64,000 bases of DNA, from the NCBI GenBank assembly GCA_963575745.1, contig CAUYUJ010011547.1, forward strand, positions 62,001 to 126,000, written 5' to 3'. Source of the stretch: Prorocentrum cordatum. Its lineage: Eukaryota; Sar; Dinophyceae; Prorocentrales; Prorocentraceae. The notes under the pieces are model-generated. The model ran no database searches. It saw nothing but the letters and a program-made list of their open reading frames with translations, and was not told the origin of the DNA. The position numbers and the translations under genes are program-made. Position 1 is the first letter of the stretch; each line of letters opens with the position of its first letter. This document shows, one piece after another, positions 42,443 to 55,498 of this stretch.

Positions 42443-45359
42443 GGTTTCTCCTGTCTTGTCAGCGATGCTTCTCAGCTTGCTGGACATGGCAAGCATCTTT
42501 GTCTTGCGCCTTGCGGGATGCCAACTACGTTTGCCTCAAACATATCGTTTGGTAGTTTCGTTGTTTATGCGGTGCTTCTCAGCCTGCACTATTTACTGTT
42601 GTGGCGTCTGGTGCACGAATAGTGTTTGCGGCCCGCATTCCTCCTCAGCCTGCCCTGGCTCCCTTGAGAGTGCCTGCACAGAGTTTCGGTCTGTGCTCAC
42701 GTTGCCCAACGGATTCATTCACGTTCGCCCGCGGTGCTTCTCAGCCTGCACTTCCTTTGCTACAAGCGCCTGTTCTGCAGTCGTTCACAGTGTCTCGTTT
42801 ACAGAGAATTTCGGTGTTCGAAAAACAAAACATTTCTGCATGTGTTTCTGTGGAACCTAAATCAGGTCATGGCCGTGCTTCATTGCAAGACAACCCCCAT
42901 GTTCGTAGCAATGTCGAAATCAGACGTCGTTCAGTTATAAAGCGTTGATAGCAGTGTCTCGTTTTCAAACGCCTCATTGTATATCAACTTTGGCTGTGCC
43001 TCATTTCAAGACACCTTCCATGTGCGTAGCAGTGTCGGTATCAGAGGTTCCTCCACAACGAATTTCCCTCATCACCATCATCATGATCAAGTTCTCCCTA
43101 ACCATGTTGCCTCGAGCTATCCTTACAAAAGGAACTTTCCAGCACCCACTGTACACAGTAATGCCGCGGCATGCTGGTAGCTCTCGGTCTGGGCGCCATG
43201 CTCCTGACGTTTCTGCACCCAACAGCGGTGCTCCTCAGCCTGCTGCAGTGAGCAGTGCCCCTCCTCAGCGTGCTGCGTTGAACGGTACTGTCCAAAGGAT
43301 TGTTGACCTGGTGAAGGAGTTCGGTCGTATACCGAGGCGAAAGAAAGGAACGTCCGAGGAAGTACGAGCTGAAAACAAGTTGGCCAAACGTTTCTCCGAC
43401 CACCGCGACAGCATTCCTAAAGACGTTATGTTAGAGTTGCAAGCCCTCGAATGCGCCACGCCTTCAGAGTCAGCCGCTGTCAGCGCTGCCCTTCAGCGTT
43501 CTGCATTAAGCGGATCTCTGCAAACGCTCGTCGAGGACGTGAAGCAGTTCGGTCGTATACCGATCAGAAATCATGGAACGTCCGAGGAAGCACGAGCCGA
43601 AAACAACTTGGCCAAACGTTTCTTTGAACACCGCGAGAGCATTCCTAGTGACGTGATGTTGGAATTGCAAGACCTCGAGGAGTCACGCGCCGTCAGCGCT
43701 GCTGCTCAGCGCGCTGCAGGTGCTGTTGCTCAGCGTGCTGCAACCGAGGAGTTCAAGCGGAAGCAGAAGACCGATGAGATCCTGCAGCAGGTGCGCGAAT
43801 TCGGCAGCTGGCCGAAGGAGAGCGCTCAACGCCCGATTGCAGAGCGGCAGTTGGCTTGGCACATCCGAAAAACACGGAAGGCCAAGCATTTCTCACCGGA
43901 GCAGGAGGCCGAGCTTCAAACTCTGCAGCAGGCGGATACGAAGTCCGACGGGCTCATGCAGCAGACGAAGATCGAGGAGGTCATGCAGCAGGTGCGAGAA
44001 CTCGGCGGCTTTCCCAAAGAGTCCGCCGGGCGTAGCGTTGCAGAGCGGCAACTAGGCTGGCTAGTTCGGAAAGGATTGAAGGCCAAGCAGTTCTCTCCCG
44101 AGCAGGAGGCCGAGCTCCAGGCACTCCAGCAGGCGGAAAGCGATGGCAAAACAATGCTTCGCATCGCGGAGGCGGAGGAAAGGCCAAACCCCATGGAAGG
44201 GTTCGATGAGGAGGCGCAGAACAGGATCGACCAGGATCTGCTGATGCTGGAGAGTGGCATTCGTAACAAGGCAATCCTGCGGCGCCTGGCCACCTACAAA
44301 GAGCTTGTGTCCAGCCGCGGTGCTCCACAGCCTGCGCAGCACAGGGAATTTGCGCAGAGGTACGCGGAGCGAGTGCGGAGAGCGTTGGCTGCTCCCGCGG
44401 GGAAGAGCTGCTACGTCCCCGGCGGCGAAGTAGAGGGGAACCAGTTGCGCGTTTTCTCTAACCGTGCAGTCATGACGGGACCGCTTGTCTGCCAGCTCTG
44501 CGACTGCGATTTCTTAATAGAAGAGGACTTTGCGCGGCATAAGCAGTGCAACCACGCCGGCGAGGCAGAATACCGCAAACGGGTGCTGCACCTGATGGCA
44601 GAGGCCGGCTGCAGGCCGATAGCTGCCCAGGAGAAGAGGATCATGGTGCAGAATTTTGCTCACTTCCAGCAGTTCTGTCACCCGGGCAGCAAGGGCAACC
44701 GCGTCTCGGGCGGCGAGGCGGTGCCCCGATGCGAGGCAGCCTGCGTAGTCTGTGCGCAGAAAGACTACCTGGAGCACCGCCACAAACTGAGCCTGTTTGG
44801 GGCAGTGCCGGAGGAGCGTGTCTTTGAGCACTGCGCCGACTCAGCAAGCGATCGTGATGACCTATCCGATGGCGAGGCAGATGCTCCACCCAAGCGTGCT
44901 CTGGTGAAGCACCGCGGGGTGTACTAGTTGCAGTCCACGGAGCTCGTGCAGAAGCTCCTGGACGTGGACAGGTACAGGCAGCGGTGGCCACTGATCCCGT
45001 GTGAACAGCTGCACGCGTCCAGCGTTCAGCATCCGGAGCACCCAGAGTGGCGGTGGCTGCTGCACTCCCGCCGAGTCCCTGTGGTTGCACACCAGAAGCA
45101 ACGGCGGGAACCTGCGGTGCTTCTCAGCCTGCTGCCGACAGGTCCGGCGGAGCTTCTCAGCCTGCGGACGAGAGGCCTCCGTGCGCAGGGGTGGGAGATG
45201 CCAACGCGTTGGTGTGGGTTTGTTGGGATTGCCTCAATGACCTGTGCGCCAAGAACCGAGTTCTTGAGTCCAGGACGCTGGTTCAAACGACAACTGGATC
45301 GCGGGGGAGATATGCTCGTCCGCAAACAGAACTCTTCGAAATGCTACTAAGAAGCAATT

Positions 45360-45505
45360 TAATATATTTCTTGCTTTGTTTTTTTTTGTTTTTTTCGTTT
45401 TTTTGGTTTTTTTTTTTTTTAGTTTTTGATTTTTTTTCTTTTTGTTATTTTTTTTTTTTTTTTTGTTTTGGCTTGTTATTTTTTTTTGTGGCTTTTTTTG
45501 GAGTC
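45360..45505 (+). repeat. T-rich tract replacing coding sequence in copy B
   Basis: It replaces about 20 bases of A (between AAAACTACTAAG and CCTTGGCCGATG). The 100 bases to its left are also poorly matched to A, unlike the sequence beyond. Confidence 0.85.
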
Positions 45506-46474
45506 CTTGGCCGATGCTGTTGGAAGCAAGTCCGCCTCGGCAAGGGCGCTCCGGATGTCCAGCAGAAAGGCATCTCGGGCAACGCCATCCTCTTCGCCCA
45601 GCCCACGGCGCAAATCCCCACCATGGAGCTGCCCCCGGAGCAGGGCGCGCTTGTGGACTCTCTGAACATCGTTTTCTCGGGCGCCGCGCACAAACTCCAC
45701 AAGGCGTACTGGGCAACAGTCAAGCGCGGCGAGTATATGCAGGTCGTGAGAGAGCGCAAGCAGCAGTGCGCAACCTTTTCCGAGGTATCCGTCCGGGAGG
45801 ATGTTGCCCCGACACGGCTGCCGGAGGACGGCGTGCCAGACCACATCCAAGCCTGTCTGCAACCAGTGGACGGTGTGGACAAAGCCCCGGAGGTCTGTTG
45901 GGGCATGCAGCGATGCCGCCGAAGAGGGCAGAGGCCAGAGACGACGAGGCGGGAGACGAATCTGACGAGGAGACAGAGACAGACAAAGACGGAGAAGCAG
46001 CAGAACAGCCTGACATGGCCTACCTGCATGAAAATGTGGCAGAGGTCACAGTTGCAGTGGATCCAGTGCATGACATCGCTCCAGTCCGAATGATGCATGC
46101 GCTGCAAGGCACGCTGGTGGCGCTGCAGGAGCAGGCAGCACGCATCGCCAAGAACGAGGTGACACCGACAGTGGCAGACAGCAGCGGTGCTCTTCAGCCT
46201 GTTGCCGACGAGGGCGGCAGGCTTACGATGCGCAGCATGGTTCTCGATGTACAGAGTGCTGCTCGTTCGTTCGACGAGCGAGCGCAGGTGGTGCTGGAGA
46301 AAGCGCAAGCAGGAGCAGACGGTGCAGGGCTGGTTGCCGCATTCCTCTTATCGGTGCCTACGGCAGAAACCCTTTGGAGTTCTCTTTCGAAGCACGGTCC
46401 TTGGCCGTTGTTGGAACAGAGTTAGGTTCGGGACCCCCGCCGAACTCGATCGGCGGCCGGCGCTTCGAACCAGG

Positions 46475-47082
46475 GTCTTCCAGGAATACTTCTTAATATT
46501 AAACAATCTGTACACATACATTGTAAAGCTGTGTAAATATATTATCATTCGCACTCATAATGGTAAGTTAATTAATAAATATTAATATAAACTTATATAC
46601 AGTGTTGAAAGAGGAGTCGATCCTTGATGTAGTGTGACGTATGGCCTTAACGTGTTGATGCTGTGTCTATTTAAATCTACATTCAATTGATCGATTGTGA
46701 GTTTTGTACCTACGTGCGTTGATAGCAGTGTCTCGTTTGGACCTACATGTGTTGATAACAGTGTCACGTTTGGATCTACACCCACTGATACCACTGTCTC
46801 GTTTGGACTTACATGTGTCGATAGCAGTGTCTCGTTTGGACCTACACATGTTGATAGCAGTGTCTCGTTTGGACCTATATCTATTGATGGCACTGTTCCG
46901 TTTGGACCTACATGTGTTGATAGCAGTGTCCCGTTTGGACCTACATGCGTTGATCGCAGTGTCTCGTTTGGACCTACATGTGTTGATAGCAGTGTCTCGT
47001 TTGGACATACATCCGTTGAACGCAAGGTTGCGTTTGGACCTACATGTCTTCATAGCAGTGTCTCGTTTCTTCGTCCTTCGAG
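46475..47082 (+). other. Intron with 33-bp array, copy B
   Basis: The acceptor CTTCGAG|GTC at 47082/47083 is identical to A. The donor side (CAGGGTCTTCCAGG) is altered. After it, about 46490-46610 is AT-rich sequence absent from A, then the 33-bp array continues to about 47060 with about 10 units. Confidence 0.65.
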
Positions 47083-49815
47083 GTCGCACGGCGACTCATC
47101 AACCTGGAGGAGCTCGAGTACTCTCTCGCGACCGACGAGGAGCCCTACGAGGCAGCCTGCCAGAGCCGCTTCAGCTCGCCAGAGATCATTGCTGTCTTCG
47201 GCGTCGTGATCCGCCGGCTGCGGCTCTTGAAAGGCACTCGGGCGGCGATTGGCAGGAAAGGCTTCGGCACTGACCTCCAGATCCTGTCAGAGGCGTCGGC
47301 GGAGGATTTCATGGAGGCGTTAAACATCGCTAAGCCGGCCGACTGCATCGGCTCCGCCATTTCACGCCCGGGCATGCCTGCCAAGGTCGAGACTGCCCTC
47401 AGGACGCTGCTACTTAGCACTTCCGATGTCCCTGGCACGGAGGGGCGGAAAACCGCACTCCGCTTCAACGGGCACGGCAACAACCTCAAGTTCGGCGCGG
47501 CCAGCTTCTTCGTCACACCGAACTTCGCAGACACGTACAGCCCGTTGGTCCTCCAGCTTCACGAAGGGCCCGGAAAGCGGAGCCACTTAGACTTTCGCGG
47601 GGGCGCGGTTGGCGCGGTGGCCAGAGCCGGCGGCGCTTCTCAGCCTGCTGGCCCTGACCTGCGGAGTCCAGCTCCGACCATGCCTTCTCTGGAGCGTATG
47701 CGCCAGATAGTGGCGGCAGACCCGCGGGCGCAGGCCAAGTTCTTCCTGTTGATGACGGAGCTTCACTACCGCTACATCATCGGCTTAGAGCGCCTGTTTG
47801 TTGGCCGCACAACGCTAGCCCGACAGGCGGTGGCAACGGAGGACGACGTGGCAGCGTCTCTGCAGCCGTGCGTGGCCCCAGGCACCACTGATGTGCAAGC
47901 GCCTTTCGAAGCACAGGGTCGGGGCATCACGCACGGCCACGGCAAAGGCCACAGCGTCATCGGGCCTACGATGGCGTGGCTGCGGTCGGCAGTGGTCGGA
48001 GGCCTGCGCACCGCCGCTCGGGAGCTGCGAACTGCGCTTCTTTCCACCGCGGAGACCGTGCAGTGCGAAGCTGCCAACGAGCCCGCACGGCAACTGGGGC
48101 TTCCTGACGTCGCGCCAGAGCCTTTCACAGCCAGGCAGCAACGACAGAGCCGCATGGACGGAGGGGAAGAGGAGGACGGCACCCTGCGCGACGAGGTGCC
48201 TCTCGGCCCGCCAGTGGAGCAGCCGCACCTGGTGGAGGAGCGTGCGCGGGCAGCCGCAGAGAACCGGATGCCTGCAATCGGCGCTGCAGCGTACCGGGGC
48301 CTCCCGCTCACAGGAGCCTTTCAGTCTACGTTTCCAAGCTACCGCCAACGAACTAGCTTCGGGCAGCTAGGTGGCGCTCCTCAGCCTGCCATGGCAGCCA
48401 GCCATGCTAGCCTCTTCCAGACGTACGAGGATGGAGCGATTCAGGAAGTCCTCAAGCCCGATGGCTCGCCGGCTTCGGTCGAGGAGATTACCGCAGATGC
48501 GGAGGCTTGGGCGGTAGCGTTTTGCCATGACTTCTTTTGCAACATCTGCTCCAACCACGAGCACGACTGCACCGAGACGTGCGTCAAGTACGTCAAGAAG
48601 AAGCTCGAGGCCAAAGAGAGTCTGCGCTCGAACAGAACCCCGTCGTGCCGCTTCTGGTTCTTTCGCATCCAGCAGCTATGTATAGCAGGCCGCACCAAGC
48701 GAGTGCGTCGGCGCGGCAAGCCTTTGGTCCGGACTCCGTTCATCGACTTCTCTGATGACCGCAACCAGCGGTGCCGCTGCCAGGTCAAACGCGACCAGCC
48801 GTTCAGGAGCTCCAGCAACGACGTCTCTCAAGGGACCAGCCGGTGCAACGTGGATTTCCAGTTCTTGATGTGCGCGCCTGACGAGTCTGCCGAGGCAGCA
48901 AAAGTGCTTCAGCCTGGTGGTGCTCCTCAGCCTGCCCAGGACGGGCTGCCTGCGGCCGCCCCAGTTCAGCTGGCCAAGCGCAGAAGGCTTACCAAGAAAA
49001 CGGCCAGCATGAAGAACCCAGAGTCAGCAATCGCACTGCGCTCATCCAAACAACTCGGCGGCCGCAAAAAGTGGCTCTACGGTTGTGGCTCCTTGCATCC
49101 GACAGATGCATCTGTCGTGGAGAGCTTCCAAGCTGCTTTCCAGAAGGCTTTCTCCATGGACTTCTACATCGCGAAGTACCAGGGCAAGATGATGGAGTCC
49201 ATGACGCCGCTCTTCCAGTCTATGCTCACCGGCATGCAGCGTCTGGAGCAGCAGGAGAGGGACGAGAAGGAGGAGGAAGCCCGGAAGGTGCTCAGTGAGG
49301 GCGGCGCTGATGGCGAGGACCAGACGCTGGCCAAACGGGGCCGGGCGCGCGAGGATCTCGCTCGCCGCGCTCGGCGGGTCTGTATCCGCCTGGCGTCGAT
49401 GGCGAACCGGTGCTTCTGGCTCTCCACGACGGAGGTGGCCGTGCACATCCTCGCAGGCGGCGACTGCCTCCAGTCTCACCACAATGTGCGGCTCTTCACG
49501 AGACAACTACAGTGGGCCTGCCAGCAGTGCAAACGCTTGCTAAACCATGAAGGTTCGGGCGAGGAGACGCATAATGATGAAGTGCCAATACAAGCAGTCC
49601 GCATCCAGATCCCTGACGCCGACAACGAGGAGGAGGACGCAGCAGGTGACACCAGCGGTGCTCCTCAGCCTCCTGGAGACACCCCTGCTGGTGATGAGCA
49701 GGGTGGCGGTGCGGAGTGCGAGGACATGCACGTGTGCACCACCAGCACGAACACAGCCGACGACTACGCTCACAGGGGCCCTCGCCTGCAGACCATGCCG
49801 TACTACATCTACAGG

Positions 49816-49926
49816 ACGACGACGACGATGATGATGATGATGATGCTGATGATGATGATGATGACGATGACGAGGACGACGACGACGACGACGAAGACGA
49901 GGACGACGACGACGACGACAACGAGG
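49816..49926 (+). repeat. 111-bp in-frame GAC/GAT expansion in copy B
   Basis: A reads TACAGGATGTAC; B reads TACAGG, 37 triplets of ACG/ATG type, then ATGTAC. The frame is kept, adding a Thr/Met-rich stretch to the Rep-helicase linker. Confidence 0.9.
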
Positions 49927-49993
49927 ATGTACGTCCGGCGAGTCCTGAAGCCGAGCCGGGCAAAGGCTTCTGGACCGCGATTCTTCGCCTTCT

Positions 49994-50010
49994 TTTATTT
50001 TTTTTTTTTT

Positions 50011-50059
<49 letters not shown>

Positions 50060-50077
50060 TTTTTTTTTTTTTTTTTT

Positions 50078-50118
<41 letters not shown>
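49994..50118 (+). repeat. T-rich tract flanked by an 11-bp direct repeat
   Basis: A reads ATTCTTCGCCTTCGACAGCC. B has TTCTTCGCCTT on both sides of about 125 T-rich bases. It is either an insertion with target duplication or a read-stutter artefact. Confidence 0.85.
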
Positions 50119-53100
50119 CTTCGCCTTTGAGAACCACTACGTCATGGCTCAGCGGTGCGTGCAGGAGGTCCAGGTGACGCGGAGTCACGTCCCCACCATC
50201 GATGGCTTCCAGTGCCCGACCTGGGCACAGGACCCCGAGCAGAACTCGCTCTACAAAGCCCTCCTCTTCACGCCTTGGGCGTGCGAGGGTCCCCTCTCGT
50301 GTGGCTGCGTTACTCAGTACAGCCATATGCTGAGGAACTGCGACTGCCCCGCCGTGCGCCCATACTCGTTCGAGCGGGCGTGGCGGCTTCGGTGCGCGGA
50401 GATCCACGTGCTGGCGGCGCGCGCAGACTCCAGATGCCGCCTGGCCCGCAAGATGCTCGCGCTCGCGGACACGACCCTCTTCTCCGAGCTGAAAGAGCCC
50501 CGGGCGAACCTCGAGGAGGGCGAGCTGGTGCTCCTCAGCCTGGCGCACTTCGCAAGGTCCCAGCTGGCGCGGCACATGCCAGCGGAGGCGGCACGGCGCA
50601 TCCTCGCCTTCAGTGACCACCACTGCCGGTGGCACGAGGAACAGTGCACCCTGGCGGAGTTCTGCGCGCACGTGGCGCGAGACGTGCTGGCGCACGTGGA
50701 CCTCGCGGCGGAGGCGCGGGTTAAGCCTCGGCCAGCAACGACTGCACACCTCGAGGCGGATGAAGACTCTGCGAGCGATGCCGAAGGGCTCAAGGGGCGA
50801 GTCCCGCTGGAGCTCGTTGACGCGGGTGGAGGCGGCGGCAGCGACGTAGAGGAGGACGTGGAGGACGCCGAGATTACCGAGATCTCCCGGTTTCCGCTGC
50901 GGGACCACGTCAGAGCAACCGAGCTGGCCCTACAGCAAGACCAACTGCAGCGCTTGGACCAGAAGGGCCGCCTCAGCTACGCCGATAAGCAGTTGAAAAA
51001 CCTCGACCGAGCGTACAGCGGCATGCTGCAGCCCAGCTTTGCACTGCCAGCCAGCAGCGGCGCGCGGGAACATCAGGGCACGCGGCTGGACGAGACCTTT
51101 TCTGACATGCTCGCCCTACAGCGGCAAAGCATTACGCTCCAAAAGAAGCAAGCGAGCCCGGATGGAGAGATCTTGCCCGATGCTGCGGACGACTGGCTCC
51201 CCAGCGGTGCTCCTCAGCCTGCTGCCGAGGACGCCCAACCAGAACTCGTTCCGCAGCTCTTGGCCATGCAGGGCCCGGCGGCTGTTGCGTGGAAGCTCGT
51301 CACTGATGCCCACTGCACGGAGGAGCAGATTGACGCGGTGGCGTTGTTTGCGTTGTCTCTGCAGAACGATTTGACGGCAGACCAGACAAGACAACGCATC
51401 TCCTCCCCGTGGCGTCCGCGACAGGCAACCACAGAGCGATCTGGCTCGGTGGAGGCGGTGTCGGCAAGACGCGCACCCTCTCCAAAGTGGTGGAGCCGAT
51501 GGCCATCACATACTTCGGCGAGCAGGGGTACCTCGGCAAAGCGCAGTCCAACCACGCCGCACACAACCTCGGCCCGCGCGGCAGGCCCATGCATTCCTCC
51601 AATGGCCTGCTCATGTCGGATTCCATGCAGACAGCCAGGCTGCGCCTGACCCCACAGACGCAGAAAAAGCTGGATCGCCTCACAGGCACACTCGGCGTCG
51701 ACGTGATCGATGAGCTGGGTGCTGTGCCGGGGCCTTTGCTGCATGCAGATGCACTGCGCGCGACCTACGGCAGGGCGTTGCGCTACAACCTGGACCCCAC
51801 GAAGTACATGCGCCCGCAGGAGACGTGGGGACGCATGCCTGTGAAGATCTTGTGCGGAGACTTCTACCAGTTGCCGCCAGTCCCCGCCACCGCTTCCCTG
51901 CTGGCGCCTCACGCGGGCCAATCCTACGAACACCAACAGGGTAGGAAGTTGCTCGCCGACATCGAGTTCGTCATCGATTTCGTGCAGATGCAGCGCTTTA
52001 GAGACCCGTTGCAACTCGAGGTTCTCCACGCCATGAGAACTCCAGGCGGAAAAAAGAACTCTGACGAGAGCTGGCAGGCGATCGTCAAAACAGAGGTCGT
52101 TAGCTCTAGCGGTGCTGCTCAGCCTGCTGCCAGCAGCAGCCAAGCCGCTCAGCCACCTCAGTGGGACCCTCGGTTGCGTGCAGCACGAGGATGGTACGAG
52201 TCGGCCTATGAGTGGCGCATCGTCTCTTACGCCATGCATGCACAGGCCAAGCTTGATGCGCACGATGCTGGCCAGCTGCTCTTTTACGTCCCAGCAATCG
52301 ACAGACAGCTGCGCGCCTCGCGAAGCCTGATTACGACGAGATGCGCGCGGAGCCCAACATCGGCGCTACCGCAAAAATGCCGGGGCTGCTGCCGCTCTTC
52401 GTTGGCATGGAGGTCATCATGACAGAATCCGTCTTGCCGCCGAAGTATGTCCGTGGCGCGCCAGGCAAAGTGGTAGGCATAGAGCTGCACGCTCTGGAGC
52501 CTCCGGTGGAGGGCCGCCCGACCATTGTCTCGGACGGCGTGGTCGTGCTCTACTACATGCCAAAGGCCGTCTATGTCAAGATCGATGACAGCGATGAACT
52601 TTTCTTGAAGGCCGCGCCGGTGACAGCTGGCAGTGCTTCTCAGCCTGCCGGCCCCGACCTGCGCGGAGTGCTCGCGATCACCCCGCAGGCGCGCACCTGG
52701 AAGTTCAAAGCGAAGACAGGTGGCCCGGCCATCGCGGTGTCCAGGACGCAGTTGACCGTGCTGCCCAAAAAGCAGGGGACTCTGCATGGCGTCCAGGGCA
52801 AGACGACGGACCCAGGCTTCATCGTGCACTGGACGTTTCCGCCAGGACTCAAGAAGGAGTCCATTTGGCTTGCCTACTACGTCAGCCTGTCGCGCCCCAG
52901 AAGCTTCAACCAACTCTTGAGCCACGGCTTGCCTGACCGGAACATCATCGAATCCGGCCCCCCGGAACAGATCGCCAAGGCCTTTGCCGAGCTCTTCACG
53001 GACAAGATTGCCGCGGCGAAGATCGCTTGCGCGAAGGCCCGACAGCAACTGGGATGGCCTGCGCGAGCTTGAGGAGTCATGAGATGCAGGTTGCGTTGTG

Positions 53101-53775
53101 GCGGTCCTGTTCAGTCTGTCCGTCTGCATTCGCGTGGTGCTTCTCAGCCTGCATGCGCGTGGTGCTTCTCAGCCTGCGCTCGTGTGCAGCTGTGCGCGGT
53201 GAGCCTGCACGTGTCGCGGACACGTTCTGGATCAGGACGGGGGGGTCCGAGCCCGAGATGGAATGCTAGCGCTCTGCAGTGCAAGTGCTTTTCAGCATGC
53301 GACATCCTGCGGTGCTTCTCAGCCTGCAGGGTTCGCAGCGTGCGGTGTCGATGCATTCCTTTTCAGTATGCGAGTTCCTGCGGTGAGCTCCGTAGCTCCG
53401 TTCCGTAAACATCTTCCAAGAGCCGCTCGCAAGCTTTTGCAGCTGGCGGTCTGCAGACGTAGTCTGTCTCAGCATGCGAGCTCCCGCACGCTTCGCCGGC
53501 TTGTGCTGCGCGGACAATTTTCTCACACACGTCAGCGCCGTTTGTAGGCGTCAGAAAAACATGTAGACATTCACGAAGGGCTCAGTCTGTTTATCGTCAC
53601 ATCATTACATACGCAGTCGTCGAACACATCGGTGTACATTCAGCGCTTTGTCCTTCTAGCTGGGTCGCTTCGTGCTGAGGCTGAGGCTGATGCAGGCTGA
53701 GGGAATGCTGCCAGATATGCTCCTACACATGGCTGTTAGGTTGCTTTGCCGATGTAATTTTATAGGATAGAGGAA

Positions 53776-53782
53776 TATATAT

Positions 53783-53827
<45 letters not shown>
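53776..53827. repeat. (TA)n microsatellite
   Basis: TA run with one phase break, between copies B and C, followed by a short CCAAGAGGCCC-type array (53830-53960). Confidence 0.95.
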
Positions 53828-53830
<3 letters not shown>

Positions 53831-54102
53831 CCTCGAGCGCTCCAAGACGCGCATAGATAGCTTCAGGAATGGCCAGGAAGGCCCGAAGACGTTCCAAGAG
53901 AGCTCCATGAGGCCCCGAAAGCATCCCAAGAGGCCTCCCAAGAGAGCCCCGACAAGCCAACATCGTTGTTTGTTATTACCTAACAGCGAAGACTGATAGG
54001 TTTCTAGTTGACTCAAAAGAGCTCACAGATCACTCCACAGGGGGGTCCGGGCAGGTGTTGGGGAGTTGCCGGGCGGCAGGGGGCCGGGCTCGTTTTTCAC
54101 CA

Positions 54103-54673
54103 ACAGTCACACACTTCGTGCTCTTCGCCTTCCCAGAACTCCACTCCCAGGCCACATTCTGAATACCCGGATGCAACAGTCACACACAAAGTGCTCTTCG
54201 AGATCCCAGAACGCCATTCCCGGGCCACATTCTGAATAACCGGATGCAACAGTCACACACTTCGTGCTCTTCGAGTTCCCAGAACTCCATTCCCGGGCCA
54301 CATTCTGGAGGGCCGGATGCAACAGTCACACACTTCGTACTCTTCGAGTTCCCAGAACTCCATTCCCGGGCCACATTTTGGATGCCCGGAGCCAACTGTA
54401 GGCCACTTCGTGCTCTTCTATTTCCCAGAACTCCATTCCCCGGCCACATTTTGGATGCCCGGAGCCAACTGTAGGCCACTTCGTGCTCTTCGAGTTCCCA
54501 GAACTCCATTCCCGGGCCACATTTTGAATGCCCGGAGCCACCTGTAGGCCTTTTCGTGCTCTTCGAGTTCCCAGAACTTTATTCCCGGGCCACATTTTGA
54601 ATGCCCGTAGCCAACTGTAGGCAACTTCGTGCTCTTCGACTTCCCAGAACTCCCATTCCTGGGCCACATTTTC
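54103..54673 (+). repeat. 73-bp satellite, 8 units
   Basis: Same unit and two-subtype block order as at 16974-17402: four 'CAGTCACACAC' units, then four 'CTGTAGGCC' units. Minus-strand frames across it (EFWELEEHE repeats) are shadows. Confidence 0.95.
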
Positions 54674-54689
54674 AGCAGGGGCAAGAGCA

Positions 54690-55498
54690 CGACGAGGCGG
54701 AGGACGAGCAAGACCAGGAGGACGAGGACGAGCAGGAGCAGGACGAGGAGCAGGAGGAGCAGGAGAAAAAGGACGAGCAGGAGGAGGAGGAGGACGAGCA
54801 GGAGGAGGAGGACGACCAGGAGGAGGAGGACGACCAGGAAGAGGAGGAGGAGGAGGAGGAGGGGAGGGGGAGGAGTACCAGGAGGAGGAGGAGGAGGAGG
54901 AGGAGGAGGAGGAGGAGGAGGAGGAGGAGGAGGAGGAGGAGGACGAGGATGAGGAGGAGGAGGGGGGGGGAGAGCACCAGGAGGAGGAGAACGAGGACCA
55001 CCAGGAGGAGGAGGAGGAGGAGGAGGAGGAGGAGGAGGAGGAGGAGGAGGAGGAGGAGGAGGAGGAGGAGGAGGAGGGGGAGAGAACATCACGAGGAGGA
55101 GGACGAGCAAGACGAGGAGGACGAGAACGAGGGCGACCAGGAAGAGGAGGAGGAGGAGGAGGAGGAGGGGAGGGGGAGGACTACCAGGAGGAGGAGGAGG
55201 AGGAGAAGGAGGAGGAGGAGGAGGAGGAGGAGGAAGAGGAGGAGGAGGAGGACGAGGAGGAGGAGGAGGAGGACGAGGAGGAGGAGGGGGGGGGAGAGCA
55301 CCAGGAGGAGGAGAACGAGGACCACCAGGAGGAGGAGGAGGAGGAGGAGGAGGAGGAGGAGGAGGAGGAGGAGAGAGCAGCAGGAGGAGGAGGACGAGCA
55401 AGACGAGGAGGACGAGAACGAGGACGAGCAGGAGGAAGAGGAGGAGGAGGAGGAGGAGGAGGAGGAGGTGGAGCAGGAGAAAGAGGAGGAGGAGGAGG
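54690..55498 (+). repeat. GGA/GAC purine tract of copy C
   Basis: Equivalent to 17405-18330, with the same interspersed blocks GAGCACCAGG and AGAACATCACG in a different copy order. Confidence 0.95.

Larger units (their letters stand above)
43161..53072 (+). pseudogene. Giant Rep-PIF1 helicase gene (copy B, broken)
   Basis: The start is ATG 43161. Same domain order as copy A, with four helical repeats. It is open from 43161 to a TAG at 44925 (A has TAC). Exon 2 from 47083 runs through SFFVTPNFADTYSPL, GRGITHGHGKGH and CVKYVKK without interruption to about 49984. Later defects are a T tract at 49994-50118, a one-base loss near 51367 (A: GCAGAAACG, B: GCAGAACG) and another near 52304 (A: GACAGACCAG, B: GACAGACAG). 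The stretches 45250-45505 and 46330-46690 are unusually different from A. Confidence 0.8.
39208..53750 (+). mobile_element. Helentron/Helitron2-like element, copy B (left end missing)
   Basis: Collinear with copy A from the end of the GGA tract (A about 18246) to the right end GGCTGTTAGGTTGCTTTGCC (53731-53750). Over most of its length the two differ by only a few bases per hundred. B lacks the 177-bp and 306-bp duplications and the T tract in the RPA-like gene. It has its own T tracts at 45360-45500 and 49994-50118 and a 111-bp GAC/GAT expansion. Confidence 0.85.

Noticed and set aside
46455-46480. tRNA-like T-arm GGTTCGAAGC (complement)
   Set aside because: No acceptor stem, D arm or anticodon arm can be folded around it.
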